Source: Blastomyces gilchristii SLH14081 (lineage: Eukaryota; Ascomycota; Eurotiomycetes; Onygenales; Ajellomycetaceae). From it: DNA of 64,000 nucleotides. Location of the stretch: positions 5,249,510-5,313,509 of the forward strand of contig NW_003101680.1 in assembly GCF_000003855.2 (NCBI RefSeq), written 5' to 3'. Below are positions 20,930 through 33,555 of this stretch, piece by piece. Positions within the stretch are counted from its first letter, which is position 1. Every line of letters starts with the position of its first letter. The notes below the pieces were generated by a model. It was given only the letters and a program-made list of their open reading frames with translations. It did no database searches and was not told where the DNA came from. The translations under genes were made by a program, and so were the position numbers.

Positions 20930-23900
20930 CTATATCTGATCAATTTCCTTCTCTTCATATTCAGATATTTCTGAATTTAGCCATTTTCATGTAGCTGCTT
21001 GAGTTTCTGATAGAAAGTCTATTAAGTATTTAATTCCTGTCTCAGTTGAGAATAAGAATCTTATATTTAATTGATTTAGATTATACTTCTGTTTCAATCT
21101 AGCTCTGAGACTATTGTATAATACATAGTGCATTATAATATACTCAGGATTCTTATTTGTATTGCAGAATGAGCATTCTATTAAGTCAAATCTATCATCA
21201 AATCTTTGTATATAAGATTTGAAATAGCCATGTTCTAGTTTTAGCTGTATTATAGATGAGAATATTTTCTTTTTACATTTAATTGAACAAGATTTTCACT
21301 TGAGTTTTGTTTCAAATCTTGAATAATGTATACTCTTCTTTTGTTTCTGCCAGCTTTCATTTCACTTATCTAAACAAGATTCTTTTATTTTTCTCTTTAT
21401 AAAAGATCAAGACATAATTTTTTGAATAGATCTGTATAATTGTGCATCCTTTTTTGCAGCTGAATCAGCCAATTCATTGTCATGAATATTCATATAAGCA
21501 GGAACTTAGTGTAGATGAATTATCAGCTTTGATGTTCTTCTCTTTTTAATTTTCAAAACAGAGTTTAAGATCAGTTCAAGATTCATTTAATCATTATAAA
21601 TCTGACTATTTCTAAGTCTTTTTAAAGCAGCTTGACTATCAGAAAATATTCATGTCTCTTTCAAACTATTTCCTCTTTTATAAGATTTTATTTCAATGAG
21701 TTTGAAAGCTTTCACTATTATAAATAGTTCAGCATCAAAGACTTCAGATTCACAGTCTAAATTTTAGAAATCTGAGATAAAATTAATATTATCTTCAGTA
21801 TAAGCAATGTCTGCATCTAATCTATTCAAATTCTCATTTTTTGAGTCATCTGAATAAATCAGAATAGAGTCTTTTATATTGATTGTAAAAATTCTCTTCA
21901 AATAATCTTTATACTCTTTCTCTTTAGATAGTTCACTTATTTATAAGTCTATAAGAGATTCAAGCTTTTCTCTTCAGAGAGAAAACTTCTCATAATCAAT
22001 TTTTTCAATATTTAAAGAAGAAAATTGATTTTTAATCAGAGAGTATAGTCTGTATAGTTGAGAAGACATTTTCTTTGAAGAATTATTTTCATTTCAATCA
22101 AGAAATCTATTTCAATCCTGTTCATTTCCAGAGTTAATTGATAGAAATGAAGAAGAGACTCTTTCTCTGATTATATGATTGAAGTTCATCTTTATAACTC
22201 TCAGAGTATAGTTCATACAGGCCTTTTCAAATCTAATAGCAGAAGAAGGAATTGAAGCTTCAATTTTCATTGCTTTAATAGAAGATGATTTGAATGCTCT
22301 CAGAATTCTTCTCAAGACTTTGTTTTACAGACTTTGAAAGAGTTCAGTGAAATTCTCTTGATTATTTCATCAAACTTGAACTTCATAATCAGCTACTGAT
22401 GTAATACAGACTATATATAACTGTCTCATAGCCTGGAAGAATAAATCTCTCTCTGTATTTGATAGTCTGATTATGTTGTTCAATAGTCTTTCTGCCTTGA
22501 CAGTTCTTTGTTGAATGTGATATTTAAAATTCAACTTAGAGTTTAACCATACTTCTAATCATTTGACATTTATACTGAGTTTAATCTCTCTATTTAAAAG
22601 AGTTAGAGATAGTTCTTTCTCATTGAATCTAGAAAAGAAATGAATTAACTCAGTTTTATTTATATCAAATTAAATTTGATTGATATCTGCTCTAACAAAG
22701 ATTTTCTTTGCAGCTTCTTCAATCACTTTTAAATTCTCTTTGATAGTTTTTGAGCTGTAGACTGGATCAATATCATTCATATAACTCAGAGATCACACTA
22801 TTCTCATATTTCTATTCTTGAATAGATATGCAGTGTATATTGCAAATAAAATAAGTGAGATTGAAGATTCTTATGATACTTCTATTTTTATCTCAGTCTT
22901 GTCTTATTTCATTCCATCAAAGAAAAGTTGTATAATTCTTTTAGATATAAAACAGTTAACTCATTTTATTAGAGAAAGTGACAGTTTTAACATCTTCAAA
23001 GTCTGAATTCACTTTGACTTTGAAATATAATCAAATGCTTCTTTTATATTAATAAAAACTGCAGTTGAGACCAGATCTTCATGCTTTACTATTTGAATAT
23101 CATGAACAACTGAGAGAACAGTGTCAATTACAGAACACTGTTTTCTATCTCTCATTTATTCACTGAATAAAAGAGAATTACTGATAGAGCTTATAAAAAA
23201 TAGTCAAGTAGTTATTATCTTTTCTAAAACCTTTTCTAGACAGTTCAATAGAGATATTACTCTATATAACTTAAGAATTAAAGTTTTTCTATTAGGTTTT
23301 GTAAGAATCACTTCAGTGGCTTCTCTTCAGCATTCAGAATGATATTCATTTTTCAAGAGATTGAAAAAGAGCTCAAAATATTCATTCTTTAAGTAGAAGT
23401 ATGTATTTTGAATAATCAAGTGATTAATTGAATCAGGCCCTGCAGCAGTTTTAACTGAACTTGAGAAGATAGCTGACTCTAATTCATCTTGAGTAAGATC
23501 AGGCCATTCCCAGTCATTTTCATCAATATAGTTGAGAAGTGATATATTCTCTTCCTCTGAATCTGAATCTAATAAGTTTTGAAAGAGACTTCTTATAAAA
23601 GCTTGACATTTTTTCTCAAAAGAGTTTGCTATATATAATTCATTCTGAAACTCATATTCTAAGGTTGAAAGTTTTGCTACACTTCTTATTTTAGTATAGT
23701 TAAAAGCTTTAAAATCTTTCTTTTCTTATGCTTCTTTAAGAAATTTATTCCAGCAGTCTGTTTTAACTCTTTTAATATCTGAAAAATATTCATTTCTGAC
23801 AGCTTTGAACTCTTTATCAGAAATTATATCATTCTTTCAATCTCTTCTAGCAGTAGTCAATTGTTTTCTTTTAGATGTGATATTCTCATTTCATCAAGGT

Positions 23901-24892
23901 TTTGAATACTCAGAAGATTTTCTCTTTGAAATATTATCTTTAACACTTACTAGAATAATAGATGTAATGAGCTTCACTCTATTCTCAAGCATTTCATTTG
24001 AGATATCTTGACCAGGATTTCAATATAGCTCACTCTGTCTTTCAGATTTTAACAGTTTTATGCTTTCTTCAACTGCCTTTCAGTCAGCTTTTTCAAAGTT
24101 AAACTGATTAGAGAGAAGAGGGTTTTCACTCATTTATTTCTCACTCAGTTCAATATCAAATTGAATAATCTCATGATCTGATCCTGATGTCTCATTTGAA
24201 TTAATAAATCAGTTTACAAGTCTTTTTTTCATTAGATTTTATGACATGAAGATTAGATCTATAATAGATTTCTGTTTCATGTCTTTTCTAAAGAATGTTT
24301 GTTGATCAGACTTGTTAACTAAATCTATTAAATGCTCAAAGATTCATTCAATCAGATTATCAGCTTTTACTGCTCTTTTATATTCTGAATTTTATCAGGG
24401 ATCATATGCATTGAAATCTCCTGCAATTATAGAGTTTCTTGATGAAGTTATGTTCAGAAACTCTCTATTAATTATTCAGATGTTATTATTTTTCTTCAAT
24501 AACTCTTCATTATAGATATTTATGAGCTGTATAGTATCAAACTCATTCTCTTTATCTATAATATCACTCATCAGAATATCAGGGTTAGACATGATATTAA
24601 ATCTTAGATTAAATTGATATTTTGACCTCTTTCTTCCATAGATCACTACTCTTGACTTTATCTCAGACTTTTGAGGTATAAAGCAGTAGTAGCTTAAATG
24701 AGAAATGACATATTTTTGCTCAGTATTAAAATTCGGCTTCTGAAGCAGTTTAAAATCAACTTTTTATTCAAATGCAATTTGAAGATAAGAATAAATGCAA
24801 TTTGAGTTTCTATTCACATTATTTTGAATAAATGTGATTTTTAAAGAGTTTTTAAACTTTCTTTATTATTTTTATTGTATATTCATACTAAA
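20930..24892 (-). pseudogene. LINE-B ORF2: endonuclease, reverse transcriptase, RNase H (broken)
   Basis: About 1320 codons, ending EYEEKEIDQI then TAG. The start codon has decayed from ATG to ATA at 24892. Endonuclease: TFIQNNVNRN at the N-terminus, IIAGDFNAYDP (about 24403-24425) and SGSDHEI (about 24170-24190), the metal-binding and catalytic motifs of AP-like nucleases. Reverse transcriptase: motif A VFIDIKEAFDY region at about 23010-23060, and SYMNDID at about 22767-22790 where YxDD is expected. RNase H: FSDSQAALKRLR at about 21620-21655 with an upstream EVFDAELFII. The function would be target-primed reverse transcription. In-frame stops abolish activity, but long segments (for example 22112-22315) stay open. 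Confidence 0.88.
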
Positions 24893-26226
24893 AGAGAGTA
24901 GAGTAGAATCTAATCACTATCATCAGATAGTAGATTATAACTATTCTGAAAAGTAGAAATCTCAACTGCTTGCATTATATCTAGTTTATCATCAGAGTCA
25001 TTTCTCAATTCTCTAATCTTAACAGAAGTTTAAGAATTCAAATTCTGTTTACATTTAGCTGAAGAATTGAAGTTTGAAGATTTAGATAGTTGAGAGTTTC
25101 TGCTTTTTAAGCTTGCAGTTGTGAGTTTACTGGCTTAACTATTCTCTTCAGTTCTAGATTTGCTTTGAGCTTCATCTTTTCTCCAGTTCTTTTGAGTTCT
25201 TGGAGCAAACATATATTCTTTTGAGCTAGATGCATTTTTCTCTTTGCAATTAGAGCATTTAAGCAGAGTGTGTTGACTTATTTCATCTCTTTTTAAGCAA
25301 GTTTCATATTTATGCTCACTAGTTTTGTGATCTCTGACATAGAATGCACATTTTGAGTCTCTAAAACAGAAGATTGCAAAGTATTCATATCTTTGACAGT
25401 TTGAACACTGTGTTTGAGCTTTGAGATTTGTTCTTGAGTTTTTGTATTCATGAACTCTCATTTTCAAACCTGCTACTCTTACTTCAGAGATCTTTGACTG
25501 TTCAAGTGTCTTTATATATACTAGAACAGAGACATTTCTTCTGCTTTGTCTGAACTCAATTGAATTTAGTTATACAGGCTCTTTTCTCAGTTGAATAGAG
25601 TTGTATTCTTCTAATTCATTTTTAAGAAGTAGCATTTCTTCTTCACAGTCAAAAATTTCAACTAGAATATTATAAAGAATGAATTTGTTTCACTTTTCAT
25701 CTCTTTCAGATAGAATTGTTGTGTTTAACAAAGATTCTACTGCTGATTTTCAGAGATTCTCATTCTGAATAAGGACTTCTCCACTGAATTCAGGCATTGT
25801 AGTCAGAATGATAGAGTTTTCAAAGAAGAATGACTCAATTGAAGCTATAACTAGTTTTTGAACTTCAATATCAGTCATTAACTGAGAAAAGAACTGCTGA
25901 TTAATTTCATTTCTGATTCTGAAAATGAGATTTGAGTTTAGCTTGTTCCTTTGCAAGATGTCCTGGTTTGAGACTTTGAGAATAAGTCTTCTATTTCTGG
26001 AGATTTGGAAGCTTTTCTTCTTTTGCATTTTTTTCTCCACTTTTCTATGAATAGAAGTATGAGTATGATTCTTCTCAGTTTTCTCAGGATTTTGAGCATG
26101 TTTTGAGATAGCAGGTTTAGAGACAGCAGATTCAGCTGCTTGAGCATATGTTTTCTTCTGATTCAAAAAAGAAGAAGAAGTAGAAAAAGAGGAAGAAGAG
26201 CAAGATAAGAAGTCAGTGATTGTACT
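24893..26226 (-). pseudogene. LINE-B ORF1: zinc-knuckle nucleic-acid-binding protein (5'-truncated)
   Basis: Lacks the N-terminal acidic/coiled-coil part. The longest open piece, 25750-26262, starts in pogo sequence and enters LINE ORF1 at TITDFLSC, so its first ~13 residues are not LINE-derived. Within 25135-25467 there are cysteine clusters: CSNC...Y...C where the knuckle His is replaced by Tyr, then C-x2-Y, C-x2-C (CSNC at residues 71-74). The His-to-Tyr and Cys-to-Tyr changes are single C-to-T or G-to-A events, so the ancestral protein had three CCHC-type knuckles, as in other LINE ORF1 and Gag proteins. It ends TGA 24893-24895 abutting ORF2. Confidence 0.85.
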
Positions 26227-27054
26227 AAGCTTCATATTCTTCTTACATGTCTGATCATTCATTTTTGCAGCTTTATTAGCATCTGCTTACTCTCTCACAG
26301 TTTGTATCTTGATAAGAGAAAAGAATTGAGTAAGTAAGAGATTTAATGAATTAAGTAATCTTATACATTTATCTTGTTTGTATTATTTTCTCTCAATATT
26401 TAGAGTAGTCTGAAGATTTCTATTCTCTATTAAGAGAATCTCTCTGTTCAGAGCAATATTCTCCTCAGTATAGAGAATTTTTTTAATATCAACTGAAAGT
26501 CAGTGATGATATTGATTTGCCTGCTTTATCAGACCTTACAAAGCTTATATAGATGTAGATGTACACTGCTGAAGCAGTTCTGAGAATGTAAGTGAATGTG
26601 ATTGAATCTTTTTGAGAATGCAGATAGAATCTATAGAATGTATATCAGTGATTATAAAGACAGATTTGATATTTTCTGCAGTTATAGAGATTTCTCATGC
26701 AGCATGAAATAATTATTAAAAATCTTGCTTTGTGATCTGAATAAACTCATAGCTAGAATATGTATAAAAATCTAGTTAATCTGAATATGTCTTTGTAAGT
26801 GAGTCAAATATTTCAATATCTAGTAGCTGTAAACATTGTGTAGAGTGAGGAGAAAGAATAGCAAGTAAAATTCAATTCTGATCTGTGTAATCAATGAATG
26901 TCATATTTATATGAGATGAATGATCATCTAATATAAGTAGATGATAATGATTTCTTACTTTTTACTTTGTATGAGAATTAAACACCTGTTTCAGCCAGAT
27001 TAATTCGTATTCATTATTTCTTTATTCATTTTCTGAAGTAGTAAAGTATATCTG

Positions 27055-27345
27055 TATGGCGGGCTGCGCCCGATCAATCATATAGACTATTCTGTTACAC
27101 ACTCCACAGATTCCTACCGCTCCGATTCTCGGTCGCCGATCCTCGGCCGAAAACCTATGAAATTCCTATTCTTCCGCTCTGGAGCTTCACTGTGTACACC
27201 AGCATACATCACTGCACATGCATATAAATATTCACTCTGATCACTGATTCTCACACTTTCTCTTTCCTTTTCTTCTTTAACATTTTTCTCTTTGTTATAT
27301 AAGTCCTATTTATTATACTGATCTATTCAGTGTAGGCCTCTTATA
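27055..27345 (+). repeat. 5' LTR of C1
   Basis: 291 bp; family start TGTGGCGGGCTGCGCCCGAT, here TATGGCGGG. CpG is retained in 27108-27175, then lost. A TATAAATA box at about 27224 is the likely promoter. Confidence 0.9.
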
Positions 27346-27440
27346 CTAGAAAAAAATTCATCATCTTCTTATTAGAAATGATTATTCATCAAGAGATATC
27401 TGAATGCATAACAACATGTAAGAAAGAGAAACACAGTTAA

Positions 27441-28770
27441 GCAGACATTAAGTCTTCAGATAGAAGCTTGCTCATCAGTCACTCTGGCCCTGTAATAAGA
27501 TCTTACAAGAGAATATCAGTGAAAGACCTGAGAGTTCTGACACTCAGATGTATAAGATATTCATATGATTACACTTCTTCAGATTTCACAGATATCACAT
27601 ATCTAACAAACAACATAATCATGTCTAATGATAATATGAGAGAACTCTTAAACATGAGTATAGAAGTGATATTACAGTGGCTCTGAGCAATGTTGAAATT
27701 ACAACAGTAACAGATAGCAGACATACACATGACTCAACAACTTTAATATGAGGAAATTCAACAATGAACTCAACAGAGAACTCATGCAACTTCAGCATCT
27801 ACAGAATCAAATACAAAAGTATTAAAAGAATACTTAGATGCTTCTACATATTTTAATACTTCTGATCTCACTCTCTACTCATTATGAAGAATAGAAATGC
27901 TTGTACAACTGAGTGTAGATGAAGATGTCATCAGTTTATTAATCAATCAAGATTGATATATCAATGAACAATTGAAGAATCATGTGAAACAGAAGTTTCA
28001 TTCATGAATAAAAGCATGTGAACTCACATTGTGAACACCTGACAATATCATCAAACATCTTAATATTCTGTTTCAAGATACTGTCACACAACAGAAAGCA
28101 TTGAATTGATTACAGATTACTCAACAGAGAAACACTTCTCTCACAACATTCATTTCTGACTTTGACACTCAGATCTTAGAAGCAGATAATCAATCTTGAA
28201 AGAATCAAATAAAGATCAGCATGCTTAACAAGATATTGACTTTTAAACTCTTACAGACTCTTATAAACATAAATAAAGACCTGACTTATGAAGGCTTCTG
28301 CACACAGCTCCAGACATTGAATGATCATCTTATCAAGCTCAAGAGTATACAGAACAGTGACAGAAGACATTACATTTTAGTCACTCATACATCTGTGCTG
28401 AAGAATAACAGTAATGATGCAGATGTCATGAACTGAATAGATTCAAATGTCTATACATAAGCAAGACTTTTCACTGTTCAAACAGGCTTCTGAGTTCCTG
28501 GAATCACTTCTGAAGAAGTCGCTGACTGATATCAATGTGAAGTATGCCTCAACTGTAATTAATCAGAACACATTGCTTTCAACTGTCAATTGACCTATGT
28601 GTCTCCTCACTCAAAGAATGAACCAGTGTCTGTCCACATCAACCACATTGCAGTGAAGAAAGATTCAGAAGATAACTATGAGAATATCTCAATGAAACGG
28701 GGAAAAGATTAGCTGCTGTTCAAATTCACAAACAGGAGCTTGAAGAGGTCAGATGACAATAATTTGAAGA
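27441..28770 (+). pseudogene. C1 gag with CCHC knuckle (broken)
   Basis: Reads SDRSLLISHSGPVIRSYKR near the N-terminus (27454-27510), a helical capsid-like region, FTDITYLTNN, and a C-terminal zinc knuckle C-L-N-C-N-x-S-E-H-I-A-F-N-C at 28545-28586 that fits CX2CX4HX4C. All of it is in one frame (codons start at positions divisible by 3). Gag packages the RNA into particles. It overlaps pol, which runs in the -1 frame, so expression by programmed -1 frameshifting is likely. Stops replace Trp, Gln and Arg. Confidence 0.8.
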
Positions 28771-31700
28771 GAAAATGACAATGAATGTGATTCTTGTATC
28801 TACTGTGATTGATAATATATATAATATGAAAGCCATGATAGATAGTGATCTATGCTACTATGCAATAATTAAAGCTTCAGTCATAAGATATCATAATCTT
28901 CAGCATATCTCCTTATCAAAACCTCAACTTCTTGCAGGATTTGATGATTCAAAAGATGTTTACACTCATTACATAGTGAAACTAAATATAGATGTTGAAG
29001 AACATTAACATGAAGATGCCTATGCATAGAAAGTTGATAATCGCAATTATAATCTTATGTTAGAACTTGCCTAGCTATCTGAATAAGACATCTTATTGAA
29101 TGCTTAAAACAGGAGCTTGATATTCTCTAACAATGATAGAATTCATGAAGATAATATTTACAAGACTATGAACCTTACACAGATCTCTGCCAACACTTAC
29201 AAAATGCTCTGAAAAAGAAGTCATCATCAAAATCACTGACAGAGTCACTGGCAAAATCACTGATAGCAGAATCATATATCAATCTATTCCATCAGCCTGG
29301 CTGATATTAAGAAAGCTCTAGAGAAGTTATTCTGTACTACAATAACAGATTCTCATACAAAAGTCTCTTAACAATATTATGAATATCTAGATATCTTCTG
29401 ACAAGATAATATTATGAATTTACTCCTCTTACAAGGTTCAGGAATAAATCACAGTATCAAGTTAGAGAAGCAGAATGATAAGAACTCTGAATTATTATGA
29501 GACTCTCTTTTTAATATGTCTCAAGATGAACTTCTTCTTCTTCAGAAGACACTCAATGATCTGTTGAATAAGAAATTCATACATATTAGTAACTCTTCTA
29601 CTGTGACTTCTATTCTCTTTGCAAAGAAACCAGATGAAGAACTTTAATTCTGTGTAAACTATCAAGATCTGAACAGATTGACAAAGAAAGATCATTATTT
29701 CTTATCTCTCATCAATGAAATCTTAGCATATATCAGATAAGCTCAATGATTTACAAAGTTAAATGTTATCATCACATTTCATAAGATTTGTATCACTGAA
29801 GAAGATGAATGACGTACAGTATTTTGAACATGTTATAATCTCTTTAAATGAGTAGTCACACTCTTTGAACTGATTAATGCTCTTAGTACATTTCAGAAGT
29901 ATATCAACTGAGTACTTTGAGACTTTCTTAATAAATTTGCATCTACTTATCTAGATGACATTTTCATCTTCACTGATGAATTCAGAAAGAAATATCAAGA
30001 GTATGTGTGAAGAGAATTACAACAATTATAAGAAGCAGAACTATTAATTGATATTAACAAGTGTGATTTTGAAGTTAAAAGTACTAAATACCTAGATTTC
30101 ATCATAGAAGCTGGCAGGAGAATTCAAATGAATTCTGAGAAGATCTCTGTCATTCTTGAATAAGAAGCTTCACACACTGTGAAAGATATATAAAGCTTCA
30201 TTGAATTTGCTAACTTCTATCAGTAATTTATACAAAACTTCTCAGATATCATGAGATCACTTACAGAACTCATTAAGAAGAACTCAGTATTTCAATGATC
30301 AGCAGATGTCAAAGCTGCATTTATACAGATAAAGAAGATATTCATTAATATCTCTCTGCTGATAATATTTAATTCTGATCATGAGATAGTTGTTAAAGCT
30401 GATTTCTCTGACTATATTACAGAAGAAGCTATATTATAATATAATGATGAAGATGTCTTACAATCATGCATGTTCATGTCTAAGAAACTGAGTTCTGCTG
30501 AATGTAATTATAAGATCTATAACAAGAAACTTCTCAGAATTGTACACTGTCTAGAAGAATGAAACTTCAAACTCTGAAGTATCTCTGAATTTAAGATAAT
30601 CACAGATTATAAGAATCTCAAGTACTTCACAACTACTCATAAACTCACTGAATGACAGATGTGATGATCTGAGTTTCTAAGTCACTTTCATTTTATGATA
30701 CACTACTGCCCCGGCAGTCAGAACTTGATGACAGATGCTCTCTTATGACAAGAATAAGATATGTCATCTGATATGACAGACATGCACTGAATGAATTAAG
30801 AACACTAACTCTTGAATCTGAAGATATTAGTTGATTACAATGAGATCACTTATAACACTATACACACTTTATCAGTCAGAACACTCTCTGAATCTACACT
30901 GAATAAATTATGATATACAACAGTTCAAACTGATGAACTTCTTCAAGCACTCACTGAAGCAGTATGTTAAGAAGCACTCTGATTTTCCTCAGAACTATGT
31001 ATAAGAACTGATATCTCAGAATATTCAATCAATAATAATATCACTCTATAATTCTGTAAATAACACTGAGTCTCTCACTCTGAACCCTTACACACTCAGA
31101 TAATACAGAAGATGCATGATTTGTATATAACTGGTCATTCAGGCTGTGAACAACTGTATAGAATGATCTTCTGAGAGTTCTACTAATCTGAGATATTAAA
31201 CAGCATCAGATGCTTTATCTGAAACTGCAACTACTGTTCTTTCATTATCTTATGAAAGAACTGTAGAAAAGATTTACTGAAATCACTCAATATCTCTGAT
31301 AAAATCTGATGAGATGTAGTAATTAACTTCACTATTAATCTATCTGAGAGTAAGAGTTATAAGAATATTCTATTATTATTAACTGATTAAGTAAAGATGT
31401 AATATTGAAATCTTGTGATAAGATAAATGCTAAACAAGTCACTAAAGCCTTCTTACAGAGTTTATTCTATCAGATGCATGAGTTACTGAGATCTATTATA
31501 TCAGATTAAGACTGTCAATTCATGAGTACTCTCTGAACAAGAATCTGTCAAGTTCTTAAGATTATACATTGTTTGTTAACTGTCTATCACTCTGAGACTG
31601 ATGATACATCAGAATGAATAATTCAGACTGTATAGAACTATCTTTATAAGTTCTGTAATTATTCACAGAATGATTGATATGATCTTCTTCTACATGTAGA

Positions 31701-32380
31701 GGTTATTATTAATAATCAAGATGTTATTTCAACTGATGTAAGCTTATTCTGTCTTACACACAGTTATTATATGAAGATGTTAAATCTTCTAGAGATCACA
31801 TAGTTCATATCAAACCTCTGCAGTCTGATTCAGATCACTCATAATATAGTAATAAAGCTTCAAGACATCTATGACTGAGCAGAAGTCTTCATGACAAGCA
31901 CTGAACAAGATTAAGAAGATCAAGTTAATATTCAACAAGATTCTGCAGAGCAGTATAAGATAGAAGATCTTATATAATTAAATCTCAAGAATATATGAAT
32001 CACACATTCAACTCATATATTGAATTATCACCATGTGAAATACACAGTGACAGAGATTCTAGACAGTTATAACTATTATCTTGATACTTCATCAGAGATT
32101 TATAATGTGTTTCATACAAGCTTGCTTCACTGTGCTGTCACTGACTCATTCTCTTCTCAACTGACTTTCAACTGGCAGCAGCCAGGGATTGTAGGAGAAG
32201 ATAATGAACTTGAATGAGAGATTGAGAATATTCTTGATGAGAGACCCCGCGGCTGCAGCTGACAATATCTTGTAAAATGAGTCAGGTATAATCATCTGAC
32301 CTGGACTCTGAGTTCTGCATTATCTCAGACCGCGGCCCTTGACTAATGAGAGCTACACATAACCAGGGAAAGAGGGGGCT
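28690..32380 (+). pseudogene. C1 pol: protease, RT, RNase H, integrase, chromodomain (broken)
   Basis: Protease: KAMIDSDLCYYAIIKAS (about 28829), where the active-site D-S-G has become D-S-D. Reverse transcriptase: FCVNYQDLNRL (about 29650) and intact YLDD at 29948-29959. RNase H: KADFSDYITEEAIL (about 30395). Integrase: GHSGCEQLYRMI and CFIxNCNYCS zinc-binding remnant (31130-31240), then a decayed core. C-terminal chromodomain: ELEWEIENILDERPRGCS-like followed by QYLVKWVRYNHLTW, about 32208-32345. The chromodomain would direct integration to heterochromatin. Frame changes between 28775 and 32020 show small indels besides the point mutations. Confidence 0.88.
32365..32378 (+). promoter_or_regulatory. 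Polypurine tract of C1
   Basis: AGGGAAAGAGGGGG followed by CTAA and the 3' LTR. The same tract is at about 59208-59218 in C3 and, mutated, at 52571-52583 in C2. Confidence 0.8.
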
Positions 32381-32382
32381 AA

Positions 32383-32673
32383 TGTGGCAGGCTGCGCCCG
32401 ATCAATCATATAGACTATTTCATTACACACTTCACAGATTCCTACCACTTCAATTCTCAGTCATCAATCCTCAGCTGAAAACCTATGAAATTTCTATTCT
32501 TCCGCCCCAGAGCTCCACTGCGTACACCAGCATACACCACTGCACATGCATATAAATATCCACTGTGATTGCTGATTCCTGCACTTTCTCTTTCCTTTCC
32601 TTCTTTAATGTTTTTCTCTTTGTTATATAAGTTCTATTTATTATACTGATCTATTCGGCGTAGGCCCCTTACA
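32383..32673 (+). repeat. 3' LTR of C1
   Basis: 291 bp, TGTGGCAGGCTG to GGCCCCTTACA. CpG-poor in the first half where the 5' LTR is CpG-rich, and the reverse near 32500-32530. Confidence 0.9.
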
Positions 32674-33507
32674 ATCTGATTCTTTTTAGAATCAAAATCT
32701 TCAAGTCATGTATCTTGCATATCTCTTGATTCTCTGTGACAAATAAGTACAGATGAAATTGTAGTTTCATCTGTATAAATATCAGTAAGCAGAGAAATGA
32801 ATTCTCTACTGCTATTCTGTACTACTTCAATTGTATACTTCCATTTAAGAGCTTCTATAGAAATGATTCACTTGAGAGTACAAAGAAGGCCAAGAAGAAA
32901 GCCTTTTTCATTGAAATTGTAGGTGTTCTGAGATAGAATATTATACTGCTTGATCTTCTTCTGCAACTATGCAATAAAAGTTAGTAAAAAGCTCATAAAA
33001 TTATACATGAAAAGAAGTAAAAAAACTGCAATTATAAGAATAAAGAATTATTCAAAATAGTAGCTATTATCTGTCTGTTTTCTCTTTTGATTCAGAGCAC
33101 AAAGACAGATACTCTTGATCTTTGTTTTATACTGCTTGCAAAAGTAAGACACTCAGTTGATTTCTACTTATGTCTTGATAATCTTAAATACAAAATTGCA
33201 AAGTATTTGAGATGTTACAGAGAAGCTGCAATTGAATAACTAATTAATATGAAATAGAAGACATTGTTCTTCAGTATTTGTAAGATTCTAATAGTAAGTT
33301 AATGTTATCTCTGTTCTGAAGACCTGTTGACCTTTGAATCACTGCATCAAGATAACACAATTGATTCTGAATTCCTTTGCAACCACAGCATATTTAGGAA
33401 TCAATTGTTGATTCAATTGAGTGATTGCTTGCTTCATAATTGCTTTGTTGAGTGGCATGATGAGTGGTTGAAGTTGAAGAGTTGCAGAGATTCATGGAAA
33501 AAATAGC

Positions 33508-33548
33508 AGTTCGTTGAGTGGATGAGTTCATTGAGTGATGAGTCACGT
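33508..33548 (-). repeat. Right terminal inverted repeat of pogo element
   Basis: Complement starts ACGTGACTCATCACTCAATG; next to target TA 33549-33550. Confidence 0.9.
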
Positions 33549-33555
33549 TATCTGA

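Larger units (their letters stand above)
20558..26226 (-). mobile_element. LINE-B, 5'-truncated Tad1-like LINE
   Basis: Bounded by a perfect 15-bp target duplication AAGCTTCATATTCTT (20543-20557 and 26227-26241) inside the pogo transposase. The (TTA)n tail is at 20558-20575. It contains the 3' UTR, complete ORF2 and ORF1 lacking its N-terminal ~130 codons, so reverse transcription stopped short. It is the least mutated LINE copy and the best reference for the family. Confidence 0.93.
27055..32673 (+). mobile_element. Chromovirus C1 (Ty3/Gypsy), complete copy
   Basis: 5619 bp with 291-bp LTRs; target duplication ATCTG (27050-27054 and 32674-32678) inside the pogo transposase. Order: gag with zinc knuckle, then pol in the -1 frame with protease, reverse transcriptase, RNase H, integrase and C-terminal chromodomain, then polypurine tract. 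C2 and C3 are the same family. Heavily mutated and not autonomous. Confidence 0.94.
20129..33458 (-). pseudogene. Pogo/Fot1-type DDE transposase (broken by stops and two insertions)
   Basis: About 674 codons once both insertions are removed. Start ATG 33458 gives M-P-L-N-K-A-I, leading into a helix-turn-helix (KYAVVAKEFRINCVILM) as in CENP-B-like DNA-binding domains. The DDE core follows: NFNEKGFLLGLL (about 32925), then FISLLTDIYTDETT; C1 inserts at 27054/32674 between the first catalytic region and WLKQVF. LLILDDHSSHINM at about 26935 is the second catalytic Asp motif, followed by LSPHSTQCLQLLD. LINE-B interrupts the charged C-terminal coiled coil. The last ~60 codons, ending TGA 20129-20131, are free of stops. 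It would bind the TIRs and cut and paste at TA. Premature stops include W-to-stop and R-to-stop. Confidence 0.9.
19917..33548 (-). mobile_element. Fot1/pogo-type DNA transposon, interrupted by LINE-B and C1
   Basis: Terminal inverted repeats of about 41 bp (4 mismatches) starting ACGTGACTCATCACTCAA, flanked by TA on both sides (19915-19916, 33549-33550). Removing LINE-B with its duplicate (5684 bp) and C1 with its duplicate (5624 bp) leaves 2324 bp, the usual size of fungal pogo elements. LINE-C provides the empty site: at 63820-63821 the same 5' UTR continues across a single TA. The encoded transposase is on the minus strand. Confidence 0.92.
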
